Source: Rhynchopus sp. YZ270_cl-10
Lineage: Eukaryota; Euglenozoa; Diplonemea; Diplonemida; Diplonemidae
Assembly (NCBI GenBank): GCA_964035575.1
Contig: OZ037849.1
Location: forward strand, 1,612,001-1,676,000
Reading direction: 5' to 3'
DNA: 64,000 bases
Position 1 is the stretch's first letter. Every line of letters starts with the position of its first letter. This document shows, in pieces, positions 1-12,900 of the stretch. Under the pieces are notes generated by a model. The model worked only from the letters and a program-made list of their open reading frames with translations. It did not search any database and was not told the DNA's origin. The position numbers and the translations under genes are program-made.

Positions 1-486
1 TCACGCACAATAGAGATCGCGCGGGTAGTCTTCCTACGAGAATAAGTAGCTGCAGTTGTGCGCACTGCTGTTGCATTTTAATTCGCAGTTGGACGTTTGC
101 TTTCCGGTATACTGCTTACTCTTTATTACTGTTCAGCCGGTTGGCGCACTGTTGCAACCTTTATTATACACCAAGTACTTTTTCCCACTTGTCCCACTTT
201 TTTCGCTTATTAATTTTACCCTTTTTTTTTCACTTACGGTCGGGAAAGTACAAAAAAACACTGCCCATACCTCCATCCCTTTTTGTCCGTAAAATGCAAT
301 GTCATTCCAATTAAGGCTTTCTGCCTTCCTTTAGCTTTCCCAGAGCTGACCTTTTAACTTGGTGTTCTCTCGTCCCACCCTTTGCATGGGCTCGACCGCT
401 GCGTTTTAGTACGTTTCAACTACTCTTTGTCTGTTGGTGGCTCAGCAAACACAACCAACATAATACAAAACAGGACGTGGCGTGGT
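1..486. other. 5' intergenic region
   Basis: AT/pyrimidine-rich leader before the first cyclase start codon. I see no gene, RNA or element in it. A run of CT-rich sequence precedes the ATG at 487, as it does for other genes here. Confidence 0.5.
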
Positions 487-3362
487 ATGAAATGTCTAGG
501 TGCTGCGCTGTCGCTGGATGGGACGTTGAGCGGAAAGGCGAAGCTGCGGCGCACGCAGTTCTTCATCTCGTCTGCCGCAGGCCTGTGCGCTACCATCATC
601 AATTTTGTGAGCATTATTGACTGGCAGCTGTCGCTCCCTGTTCTTCTGACTGGGACCATGCTGGTCATGCTTGGGCTCTCCCTGGCGCTGTGTATAGTGC
701 TGTGTCGGGTACCCCTTACGCAGGGCGTTCGCTATCGCCATCGTTTTTTCCTGATCGTGGCGAAATGCCAAAAACCCCGAAATTTTCGTTTTTTTACTAG
801 TGCTTAAAATAGGTCAAAAAAAATTTTCCCGCCGGAGAGAAGTTAGTTCGTGGGGTGAATCCCTGGTACTGAATGGTCAAAAAAAATTTGCTATTTGCGC
901 GTGATCCCTTCCCCAGCACAAGTGATATTACAGCTGAACTTTCCTGATACTAAAACCAGCAAAACGATGGAGAATTTCATCAATCCCCCCTCACTGAGGG
1001 TCTCTTTGTGTTGTTTAATCAAACAGATGTACAAGAGAGGCATCTGTCATATGAGACTTCATCCTTATTTTGATTATTTTCAACTCTCTGCCGTTGAAAG
1101 TAGAGTTGACACGAGCAGTGACACCTTCTATAACAGGGGGTACGGTACACCTTCAGCAGACTGCAGGATTGAGGAGCGAGCGGGAGTGCTGGGGAAACTT
1201 CCTCTCACGGCAGGCGGGTTTGCGGATGATTTTGAGTACAGTGGACATGCACCCCTCTGCGACCCCCCCTCCGGGGGGGTCTACAGGGTGGTGGGGAGAA
1301 ATCTCTCTCTCTCTTTTTTTTTTTTTTTTCCCCCTTTTTTTATTTATTTATTTATTTATTTATACAGGGTTTCGCCCCGGTGGGGCGAAGCCCTGGGGCG
1401 AAATAAAATGTCATTTTTTCAGGAAAAGATTTTTTTAACGAAAAAAAATATTTTTCGCCCCGGGGCGAACGCCCTGCCCTTACGACACATGTGGTGGTGT
1501 TTCCTATCTACTTGGCCGCTGCAGGCATGTTGCTGTGGGACCTCAATGCACGTACAATTGACTCTTCACAGTGGCCACTGCTCGTGCTTGTGATCGATAT
1601 GCTGCTTGTGATGCAGGTGCCCACACGGTACAGTCTAGGTCTTGTGTGTGTCATAGTCGTGTGGTTGGTGCTGCTTGGTGTTGAGGAGAGCTTCAGGTTT
1701 GGTCTGTTCGACATCCCAGGGTTGCCAAAGCAGGAAGGTGAGCACGGTAGGCTACGGCTCAAAATGCATGAAATAGACTGCGATATCCTGCCATGTGCAC
1801 TTCAGTTTCCTTCTCCCTCCCTGCTTTCTGCTGTATCCGTCTTCGTGATGGACTTCATCGTGACACGTGGTTTCGCAGGTGAGGTGCTGAAGGAGCAGAC
1901 ATCAATGGAGCAGACGATCAACGCTGTGCAGGAGATTGCGTCGTTGCTCGCAAAGTACGACGTGGAAGGTGTGGCACGGATGCTTGCGGCACGTGGCTCA
2001 GAGCTGCCTGAGGAGATGTACGAGACGCTGCAGACAATGGAGCAGAACCTGCGCCGCTACAAGCCCTACCTCCCTGCTGCGCTGTTTGAGGAGATGGAGG
2101 AGGAGGACGGGGAGCAGAATGTCTTGTCGAAAAACTTGTCCGCACCACCCGGGATAGAATCTGAGTCAACTACAATTGTGTTCACAGACATACGCGCATC
2201 AACATCGATCTGGGAACATGCACCTGAAGGGATGCGTGCTGGGCTGAAGATCCACAACACTGTGATACGCGAGGTGATGCAGATGTTTGGTGGGTACGAA
2301 GTGAAGACGCTTGGTGATGCCTTCATGGTTGCCTTCGCATCAACACAGGACGGGGTGAACTTCGGTCTGCGTGTGCACGAACTCCTGCGTGAAGCTGTGT
2401 GGCCTGATTCACTACTTGAGGATGCACCAATCTGTGCTGAACAGGGATCACTTTGGGGAGGACTAACTGTGCGCATTGGTGTGAACACAGGCCCTGTGAG
2501 TGTGGAGGAGAACGCACTGACGGGACGGACAGACTACTTTGGTCACACAGTGAACGTTGCTGCCCGCCTTGAGAGCACATGCACACCTGGTGCTGTTGCC
2601 ATCCCCTCTGACCTGTACACATCTGAGTGCATGTCTTGCTCTGCTGTTGTTGGGGATGCGGAGGCACTGGACTTGAAGGGTGTGTCTGGGACAACGTTTG
2701 TGTGTTGTGTGTGGCCTTTGTCACTTGCGGGTCGCAAGCACAGTCCGCTCAAAGAACCTGTATCAATGCTGAAGAGTGCAGAAGTCCACGATTTCGAGAG
2801 TTGCCACAGTATGAAAACCGCCACGAATTCGTTATGTGATACTGCCAACACCATCACCATATTTCCCTTTGAGGCAACTGTTGGCACTGTGCATCTTTCC
2901 GTTGACGAGTGTGACCCTTCAGCACTGCACAACCTGAGCCTTGCCCTGAGCACCCTCACAGTGGCACTGGACCAGAACGGTGGGACCTTGGTGACGCTGC
3001 TTGGGAGCCGTGTCTGTGTTGGGTGGAACCTGACCCGGCCAGCACCTGCACACATGGAGAACGCAGTGCGCTTTGCACAACGCCTTTTGGGGACTGCAGT
3101 GCTGTCTGGTGCAGGGCTTGTGACAGGTTCGGTGCAGCACGGAGATGTTGGTGCTCGGAAGCAACGCTTTGTGACTGTGATGGGGCAGACTGTGTACCGG
3201 AGCTGGGCGCTGTGCGACACGGCACGGGAGGGGGGGCAGTGTTTGTACGAACCTCCGTTCGGAACTGTGCTTCCTGCTGCGTTGAAGCTGGCACTGCAGG
3301 CTGAGGGCAAAACATATGGTTTGTACCACGTAATCAGTCGTTCCAGGGAATGCGTGCAGTGA
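487..3362 (+). pseudogene. Class III adenylate cyclase, copy 1, split by a hAT-type transposon
   Basis: This is a membrane nucleotide cyclase that would make cAMP from ATP at a cell or flagellar membrane. The reading frame from ATG 487 runs to 720. It is then interrupted by a 756-bp element (721-1476) plus an 8-bp target duplication (1477-1484), and resumes in the same frame from 1485 to the stop at 3362. Without the insert it would be 703 residues and would align end to end with the copy at 38279. The N-terminal part holds hydrophobic helices. The catalytic domain keeps FTDIRAS (metal Asp), EVKTLGDAF (purine Lys and second metal Asp) and TDYFGHTVNVAAR (Asp, Asn, Arg). A second, catalytically degenerate cyclase-like domain follows. 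As it stands the element adds stops and shifts frame, so only a product starting inside the gene (for example in the frame open from about 1491) could be made. The insertion looks recent because the flanking gene is otherwise undamaged. Confidence 0.85.
721..1476. mobile_element. Non-autonomous hAT-type element (MITE), copy 1
   Basis: A 756-bp insert with 12-bp terminal inverted repeats, CAGGGCGTTCGC at the left and its complement at the right. It is flanked by an exact 8-bp target duplication CCCTTACG (713-720 and 1477-1484). The 8-bp duplication and CAGGG terminus are hAT hallmarks. It encodes no transposase. Near its right end are GC-rich inverted motifs (GGCGAA/TTCGCC) and an ATTT microsatellite. 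A near-identical copy in the opposite orientation lies at 55828-56576. Removing the insert and one duplication restores the cyclase frame. Confidence 0.9.
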
Positions 3363-3911
3363 CAATTTCCATTGTGCACTGCAGGCACAAATCACACAGT
3401 GCAGCTGCGACAATGTTGTGATTGCCTATTAGGCGGGAGGTGAACTTCCTTGCACGGTGCTTTCAATCGAGCATGAAACAGACGAACACTCAACGTCATG
3501 TTACGCTCTAAGAGAGGTTGAGATTTTCCAGCCTCACCATTTCTAACCTTTATTTTTCTGTCATTGTTTTCGTACGTTACACCTTTTCGTCTACTTTTCT
3601 CTATTAGGGGCTCTGGCCACGCTTCACGAGTTGAACACATATCGGTCATCATACTTTACACAGACCCACCCGTTCTCCCTACCTTCTGTAGTACAGTGAA
3701 GGTAGCTGCAGGTATCAACTTTAAATCAAACGCTTTTTTTTTAACAAAAAGAAAACCGACGCAGGAGCTTTTCTCGGAACATCATCACATTCAGAAAAAC
3801 ATTGGTTTTTCGGTTTTATTCGCTTTCTTTTCTCCTCTACCCCCTTCGTCTCCTCTTTACACCCCACGCAGATATATTTTCACACAAAAAACAACAAAAC
3901 GCGCACTCACG
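3363..3911. other. Intergenic region upstream of the giant gene
   Basis: About 550 bp. The frame is open upstream of the chosen start at 3912, but this part is CT-rich and untypical of coding DNA here. It contains a long pyrimidine tract (about 3830-3865) followed by GCAG, about 40 nt before the ATG. That resembles a splice acceptor or leader region. No other feature seen. Confidence 0.45.
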
Positions 3912-6900
3912 ATGCGGCACTTCAGTGCACGCATCGCGTGTTTGCTGCTGTCCGCAGCGGTGCACAGCGACGCCTTCACAGAGCCCTGCGACGTTGTTGC
4001 TGTACGCTCGCAACAGCAGATCAAGGCTGCAGTCGACAGCTTCCATGCCGCGCTGCTTGGGGCTGAGCAGCGGGCATTGTCTGTGCAGATGGCGTTGCTA
4101 GGAGGGTCGGGGCCGCTCGACTTCCTCTCTGCACCACTTACGGAGGTCAAGACACTAACGCAGGCAGTACAGAACCTGCTCGATGAAGCCAACGATGTGA
4201 ACGTGACTGTCCTCAACACGGCACTCCCTGCCGGCGTCTCCGTCGACTGCGCAGTGGACCCACACAACCAAGACGTCTTCCTCCGTCTTGTCGTCGCCAC
4301 TGCAGCAGACAGCATAGTGTCCCTCACGGCAGACCTCTCCTCGCTCCCTTCAGCCGACCTGGCAGCACTGGGCCTCGTCATCACCAACCCATCTGTCGCG
4401 CTGTCTGGCTCCGCAGCAATCTCCGCAACAGTTGAGATTGACGTGAGAGGGGCGGACACTGCACTGCGTGTCCCGCTCCTTGAGGCGTCGTTTGCTGCGC
4501 ACGCAGCAGTCTCGACAGCAGCAACGTGGACCGGCATGCCTGTAGAGGTGACCCTCATTGGGGACGTTGATGTGTCTGCTGTGAAGGTTCCATTTATTTT
4601 CCCTAGTGCAGTGAACATTGCTGCGTTTGCGGAACGGCTCGGAGAAATCCGTGTGGGCACGCTGGAAGGGAAGCTGGACGGACGTTTGCGTGTAGAGGTG
4701 GTTGCAGACTTTGAGCAGATGACGGTGCCATCTCCGGTGCTGCTGATTTCGATGCCGGATGTGTTTGACGTTGTGGCGCTGCCCAAGGTTCACGTTGATA
4801 TGGACATCACAGCTCTGCAGGGAACTATTATTGAGCTTCTCAGACAGCTGGCCCGGCTGGACATTGATCTGTCGCGATTGGGGTTGAGTGGCGTCGACCT
4901 TCCCAACATCAACACCGCAACCCTCATCCCGGGCGTGCCTGCCATGCTCCGTCTCGCTCCCATCGCCGAACAGTACTTTCTCCTCTTTGTTGGCGTTGCC
5001 GGTTCGCATCCCACCTTCGAGGGGCTCGCGCAATACATTATGGAGAACATGCCGGTGCCTGCTGTCGACTCTTCAGTCGGGTACAACGGGGTGCTCCTTT
5101 CGGGTGGGTGGAACCCAGAATTGGGTGAAGTGACATTGCGTTTGAAGGCCAACCTCGAAACGGAAAAGACGGCAGAAAACTACGGCGGGTCTGTCCAGGG
5201 TGTCATCATGGACATGAGCGCGCTGGGGGCACTCTTTGATGTGATTGGCGCAACGCCGCCGGAGGCTTCCCTTTCCGTGCCTGACTTCTCTGCGGACGTT
5301 GAATTCTCCGCGCACGTTGCGCTGGACGTTTCTTTGGGTCTGAAAACGGAGTTCGTTGTTGGCAGACTATCCGGAGCAGCGCTTGCGGGCAACTCCTTTG
5401 TGCGTGTAAACGACCTTTCCGCTGAGGCAGCGATTTCTGTGAACAGAATCAACTTCGACGCTGCGCTGCCTGCAGAGACGCATCTATCGGTACGCGACGG
5501 TCGCTTTGCAGCCACGTTAGGGATTCGCTCCGCATTTGACAGAGTCAACGACGACGCAGACGAAGAAGACACAGACAAGGCACCTACCGTCACCATCGGC
5601 ATGACAGAGCTCCTCAGCGGGGGTGTCGATGCTATGGCAACCTTTGCTTCGCAGCTTCAGCTCGACCCCTATGGTACTCTCGATGTCGTGCTTCCTGTTG
5701 AACTCACTGCTTCGTATCTTGGGGACAAAACGCTGCAGCCTATTGTCGAAATGCACGACCTGTCTCTTCTCAGTGGTGGACTGCCGGACTTCTCTTTGGA
5801 CATCGATCTCAGCTTCTTGGTGCCGTCGCTGCCTGGCGGTATTGGCAGCATCGACGAAGATGCGATCACAGAGATGACCGACGCCTTGACAGCAGCGCTT
5901 GAGGGGATTGCAGGCATTTCGTTGCCGACAGCATCGCTGCCTGGTGTGCCGGAGCTTGCGGATATGCTCAAGGGCTTTGCAGGGAAGCTTGGCTTCAGCG
6001 AGACGTTCGCGGAGTATGTGGACCTTGTGGTGGCGTTTTTGAAGCTGTCTCATGGATTCGACTTTTCGCTCGCATTGGACACTGTGCCTGCATTGGTGAT
6101 GATGCAGACAGAGGCATTCCACCTTTCTGTTCTGGACAGACTTCAGGTGCGTTTTCCGACTGTGTTTGCGCGCTTCGACAACGGTTTGGTCGATACTGAG
6201 ACGGAAGACGTCTTCAGCGTGCTTCTCCCAGAGTTCGTGAAATATGTTCAAGTGGAGTTCGAACTGGCCACCAGCGTCGCCGCCGCGAACGGCTTCTTCA
6301 GCACGGAGGACCTGGTGTGGTACCTTGCGACCAGCGCGGATTACGCTCTCACTAAACGCACGTCGCTTGCTCTTGTCAGACTTCTTGGCCTGACGGCGAC
6401 GTACCCCCTCAACGAAGAAGGCTTCCCTGTTGACTCGCTTGGCCAGCGCTTCTCTCCTGCAGCACATCTCGAGGCGCTGAAGACGAAGTTTGGCTTGAGT
6501 GGCGACCTCAACGTCGGAAGTCTTGGCAAGCTTTTGGGCACTGCGCTGCCTTCTAAGGGCGTGAACGTCTTCTTCCAGAAGGCGGCCTTCAGGGTGCTGT
6601 CCGCACGGTACCCCGCCATTGCTGCTGCCTTTTCCACCACAACGCTTGATGACGCTCTGCCGATGGACATCCACGGCCAGATCTTTGATTGGCGGAACTA
6701 CCTCCAAGAGCTTGGCAAGGTTCTCGGTCTTGTCAACGAAGCAAAGAAGGTCATCACCGAATCCGACCTTTTGACTCTCTTTGGCACCCGCCCAACGATG
6801 CACGGCTTTGTGGGGTACTTAAAGGCAAGGATCGTCGACGGTCTTGCGACAGGCCTTGAGATTGGCGGAGATGCCTTCAACGCAGCGCTCCGCACCGAAG

Positions 6901-9900
6901 CAGGCAAAATGGAGCTAGCAGCGGAGCTTTCCTTCACGATGGGTGCGTCTGGGGTCACTGCGAGCGAGGTCGTCGCATCGCTGGAAGGCGCCCTCAGTGG
7001 CGTCTTTGGAAAGATCGGGCAGGACGACATCGTGGCCAGTCTTGGCACCATTGGGAGCGGTCTGGTCGACGCGCTGTCCGGGCTGGATGACCACCTCACC
7101 TTCGGCGCGAGCATGACCCTTGCTGTGGAGAGTGGTCTTGACATCAAGCCTTTGGTCGAGAGGATTGGTGCACCGAAAGTGTTTCTGAGGGTACGTGGCT
7201 TTTCATTTGACATTAACGCGAATGTTTCGGACTACGATATTGCGATGAACTTTGGACCAAACTTCAACTTCGACACCTTCACCAATGCACACCTCCGTTT
7301 CGCTGCCGTCTCCTCCGCGTCGCAGGCGAACCCCATCACCCTGCTCGACACTGCGCTGGGCCAGCCGCTCTCCATCGCTCCCTTGATTTCATCCCTTTCG
7401 TTGAGTGGCAGTCTGGCAGGTGGTGTCGAGCTGACTGGAGGACCCCTCGCATCTGCCTCCGTCCACGTCAGTGTTGAAGACAGGGCGCTCTTTGATGATG
7501 TGTCACCAAAGTTTTCGGTGGACGTCGAAATCCCTACCGAGCTTATGGCAGTTCTGCGCCAGGCGCTTTCCGCTGTCGCAGTGGTGGGAAGGCAGATCAA
7601 ACCGCTTCCTGCATTGTCCACGACACTTCCGCTTCTGAACCGTACGCTGAATGGGTTGTTGACGAACGGTGCGGCAGGCACCTCAGCAGACTGGGGGGAC
7701 TTTCTCATATATGACACCATTCTCGATGATCTGCTGCTCAACTACGCTGGGTGCCTCGATGGCATCGACGCATGCCCCAAAGCAAAGGAGACAATCGACC
7801 ACTTCCGCGCCGCCATGCGTGAACGCACCTCAGGCTTCCAAGAGGGTGCCGGTGCCGCTGCCTCCTTTGTGAACGGAGGCATGGTAGGAGACTCCTTCGA
7901 ATTTGGGTTTGGTGTAAGTGGCACGCTCGAGGTGCTTCTCACACCTCCCCTAGGCGAGTTGTTGCAAAATGATGAGGTGCAGTTCAGTGGTACCAGCTTG
8001 CTGCAGGTTGTTGTTGACTTTGGGTTTGGGTTGGACGTTGCGGTGGACACATCGAACGGAATCACTAGCGTCACCGCTGACGACGTCACCTTGCGTGTCA
8101 GCAACTTCACCATGGGGATGCACATCAACGCTGATGTGACCGCCACTGCGCACATCGGAATCCTCTCTGCCTCAGTCTCCGGCGCTACCGGACAGCTGCA
8201 GGCGGCATTCGAAGGCGTTCTCAACGGCGGAGAGTTCACCTCCATCGCGAACGTAGGAGGCTTCGACTTTAGTACCTCAGGGGCGCTGTCGGCGTGTCTT
8301 CCGTTTACGGCGTCGGTTGGTGGGCAGGATCTTGCTGGAGTGGGTGGCGCTGCGTCTGAAGAGAAGGCACAGGTTTGCATCGAGGATCCTGATTTGTTTG
8401 ACAACGTGGCGCCCATCGTGACACCGAGGTACATGGACCGCCTCTTCGACTTCCAAGGGCTGTCGCCTCTGCAGATCCTAGGCCTCATCCGAGGTGTCGT
8501 CAACGCCCTGCAGGAGTACCGTGAGTCTGCCGTCTTCGACGTCCCCATCCCCTTCTCGGACCTCGACCTTGGCGACGCTATGGACTTTGCCGAAACGCTG
8601 ACGGAGCTTCTCACCGCAAAGATGCTGAAGGTGCTTCCCGTTGCGGACCGCACCTCTTTGGTGATGTGTGTCGATTCGATGATGTTTCCTGTAGGTTGGA
8701 ACGACCACGTAGGAAGTGGTGCCGCCTGGTTTGCAGGCAATATGACGGATAAGGTGCTGAGTTTGGTGCTGAATGACGAGCTTGAGGTTGAGGTGCCGTT
8801 GGACGGTGCTGCGATTGTGGCTGCGACAACGATTGCGGAGGTGGTGGCGGCGGTGAACGCTGCGATCTACGACGCAGGGCTTGGAGCTTCCGTGAGTGCC
8901 GAAGCTGTGCCCGATATGGACGCGCTGCAGCTCTGCACGAACGTTGCGATCAAAGCTAGCTCTCTCCGCGTGCACGTCTTCCTCGAGCAAACCGGAGGCC
9001 AAGCCTTCGCCGAAAACGTCGAAGCTGCAGAAGCAACCACGCTCCTTGGGTTCGTCCACGGTGCTGTCAAAGAAGTGCCTCGTATTCCTGCATTCGAAAC
9101 GCTTCCTGAGTTGGTCACCCTTTTGGAGCAGGTGTTGGACCTCCCCGAAGGCACCATGCAGGTGACCTACGAAGATCCTCTTGGCATCAAACAGTATGAG
9201 CTGCTCTTCAAGTTTGACCTGTCAGCAGTGCTGCCTCCGCCGTCTGCCTCGTTGATGCTTGGTGCAGAAGTGAAGCCGCTGCTCGAGGTGAATGCCAGCG
9301 CTGACATCTCCCTTGAGACATCCTGCGACATCGGATTCGAGCTGGGTGTGCGTATGGGCAGGCCTGCTGGCAACCTTTCACTGCAGGCGTCGCCACCGGG
9401 CGGTTCGGTCACCTTTGTTGCAGATGAAGCACTCAGCTTTACTCTGGTTGTTGACAAAGTCCCGTATGAGGTGAACCTGAGGGTGGGCATGGTGTTCATC
9501 GAGGAGCTTGAGTTCCAGCTTGCGCAGCTCGACTTCGGCGCAGCGTCGGTCTCCGTGAAGAACTACAAGGACGTCACATTCCTGATTCTCAGCATCGGTG
9601 CGAAGACACTGCAGGCAGTCACCTCGGACACCTTCCAGGCGATGACCGGGCTTGCAAGCGACAAGGCAAAGGCGCTTCTCTTCCAACCCATTGTCCGCAA
9701 CATGCACTTCACCGCAGACGTGCTCCTCTCTGTGACGAACGTCAACATGGAAGCCACCCTCGCAGTCCTCAAGGCGTCTTCTTACGGCGGAACTGGCTTC
9801 GTCTCTGCTGCGGCAAATGTGGCCTTTGGCTCCCCTGATGAGACCATGGCCTTGAGCGACCTGAGAGACGCGATTGTCGAGGATCCGTTCAGCCTTGTGA

Positions 9901-12900
9901 CTGCGAACGCAACGCTGGATGCAGGCTTGGATGTCGCAGTGACGGTGACGGTGCCAAAGCTGGGGCTTCCGTTGGAGGTAAGCGGGTCGGTAGTGGTGAG
10001 CATGGACCCACCGTTTTTCATAGACCTGACGGAGGGGTTCGTGCTGCCGACTGCAGAGAACTTCAATGCGGAGATCAACTGCGCAGGGCTGCCGTCGCTG
10101 TCGAACTTCCAGAATCTGTCTCTTTCTGACGTTGTGGCGCTGATCGCTGACGGCATCGACATCGTCTTCGGGAACGAAGCAAAGGAGGTTGTAGGCCTGC
10201 TCGACAACCTTCCCATCTTGGACATGGAAATCCCTTTCATCTCTGTCACGCCTCGCACCGCAGTCACCGCCCTGCAAACTCTTCTTCAAGAGATCGAGAC
10301 CATTCTTGAGGACCCTGCTGGAGGGCTTGAACGTCTCGAGCTTCTCATCGAAACGAAGCTTGGGCTGACGGACGATGGTGTTGCAACGTGCACAGGGTCG
10401 TGCGCTGTAGAGTTTGGATTTGACAACAACGTGCTTATGATGGATCTGCAGCACACTTTGGCGCCTGGGGCGCTGCCAGAGCTTTCGTTGGACATGAACC
10501 TGAAGGAGCTCATTGAGCTTGCAGGGCTTTCCATCCCTGACGCGGTGCTGAACGTTCTTGGCGACTTCATCGACGTCAATGCGGCTCTTGCCTTCTCCTT
10601 CTCTGCGTCTGCGACTGTCACCATTCAGGTAGGGTTGGACCTGTCGTCGTTCCCGTACAGACCCTTCCTGGGTGGGGATACGTCGCTGCAGGTTAATGTG
10701 CAGGCAGGTGCATCTGGGTCGTTGACAATGAGCTTGGGGCCCATTCAGTTTGGTGTGACCGATGCCACTGCGACGCTGGACAACGCAGGTGCCCCCGCCT
10801 TCATCCGGTACGGCCTGCTCCCCGGGAGCAAGCACTACCTGTCCTCGGGTGTGTCTGATATTGTGTCCGCCTTCTCGCTGACGCATGCTGGAGCGGTTGA
10901 GGTGAACCTTCCCATCACCGGGCTGCCGGAGGCGATGAACATCGAGATCCCGTCTTTGGTGAACTTCCTGCTTCGCGGGCCAGACTATATCCCGGAGCTG
11001 GCGGACTTCCCTGTAGTGGTCTTCAAGGGTGCGAAGGTCGAGGATATGTTAAATGCGCTGTCGCTTGGTCTGCGTGACCTGAACCCTCTTGAGGTGCTTC
11101 TGACAGACAAGGACGCGCTGCTCAACGGAATTGAGAATATGTTTTCAAAGGTCGAGCTCGCCGTCACCGCCGCTGGTGGTGTGCTTGGGTCGCTCAATGC
11201 GCCGATCGTTGGGCAGAAGATCCGCACCACCGTGGGGTCAGACTTCCTTGGAAGCTTCAAGACGTCGCTCATCAGCCAGCTTTCTGACAGAATGGACACC
11301 CTTACAGGATCGGACGGAAACGCGAACGGAGCAAGCGCACTGCGTGACGTCATGACGTCGCTCTTTGGGTCTCTCGGCATCCTCAAGAAGAGCATCGCGA
11401 TTGTCATCAAAGAGGCCGACGGCACAGACATCACCGAAGACGTTCTTGACATGGAAACCGGCATCAAGCTTCCTGGGGCGAACCTGGAGAACGCAGACTC
11501 CCTTGAATGGCAGGTGAAGCTCGGCAAGGACATCATCTTCTCCGAAGCCTTTGACTTTGACCTGGGGGTGAGCGAGCTGCCACTCAAGCTGGACGTCAGC
11601 GGTGGGGTGCGTCTGGTGGTGGGGTGGAACTTCAACCTCTACTTTGGGGTGAGTGTGTCGCGCGGCTTCTTCTTCAACATTGTTGGCGACAAGAACTCTG
11701 ACGGGGTTGACATGGAGGTGTACGCTGGCCTGACGCTTCCTGGGGTCAGCGCTACGGGCGAGCTTTTCATTCTTGAGGCAAACGTTGTGAACATGGACAC
11801 TGTCACGAAGGTGCTGGGTCGTGTCTCCGTTGACATCACCGACGTCGACGGCGACGGTCTTCTCACACTCCGCGAAATCAAAAACGGAGGTTCCGACCTG
11901 CTTCGCGCACGCGCAGAATTCGAGGCAGCGCTCGGCATGCAGCTGTCCCTCGGTCTCAAGATGGATGGTCTCCCAGAGTTCAAAACCGAGATCTACTCCT
12001 ACTACCGCGCTGACTGGGAGAAGCGCTCCACCAAAGGAACCCTTGCAGGGCAAAGCGTCGGCCTCCCACCACCACGGGAAGCCTTCCCTGGACAGGGCTT
12101 CAGCAACCCGACCTTCCTCCTCAACGACGTTGCCATCGACATGGGTGAATTCGTCTCCAACATCCTGAAGCCCATCTTCTCAAAGCTTGCAAGCTTTCTG
12201 TCGCCTATCAAGCCCATCCTCGATGTCCTGCAAACCCCTCTTCCTGTTGTCTCCGACCTGGCCGACAGAGACGTTTCCTTGTTGGAACTCCCTGAGATGC
12301 TTCTGAACGGACTTCTCGGTGCAGGAGGCCCTATCCGAGGCAGCGTGAAGAACGTTGTGGCTTATGTCAAAGCTATCTCTGAGATTATTGATTTGGCGCT
12401 GACGGTGATTGACGTCATTGACGAGGTGGCGAACTGGGAGGGGAACCTGAAGCTGTCCTTTGGCACGTGGCAGGTCACACCTTCAGGTGCTGAGAGGTAT
12501 GTGGGGTCGACGCCGCTGCCAGCAGCGTTCTCTCCGGTGCCAAGCTACGCAGGCACGGACGACAGCAAGCCTGACCCTGCCGCCAAGAGCGTAGGCCCTG
12601 GCAGCATGCAAAGCCTCTTCTCAAAGCTGACCGACCCTGACGCCATCTTCAACCTTCCCTTCCTCTCCGCTAGCGGCGCGATCCAGCTCATCCTTGGCAA
12701 CGATGTGGACCTCTTCGTCGTGAACTCACCCAAGATGGAGATCGACATCACAATCGACTTCTGGTTCCCCATTGCCGCAGGGCTGCTTGTGGTCGACTTT
12801 TACGGTTCATTCCAGTTCCGTGCCGGCATCTCCATGGGGTACGATACGTCTGGTATCCGTCGTGCAATTGAGCAGAAGAACCCTTGGCTCGCCCTCGACG

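Noticed and set aside
895-1593. 232-codon frame across the hAT-type element and cyclase
   Set aside because: Crosses the element border; non-coding composition in the element.
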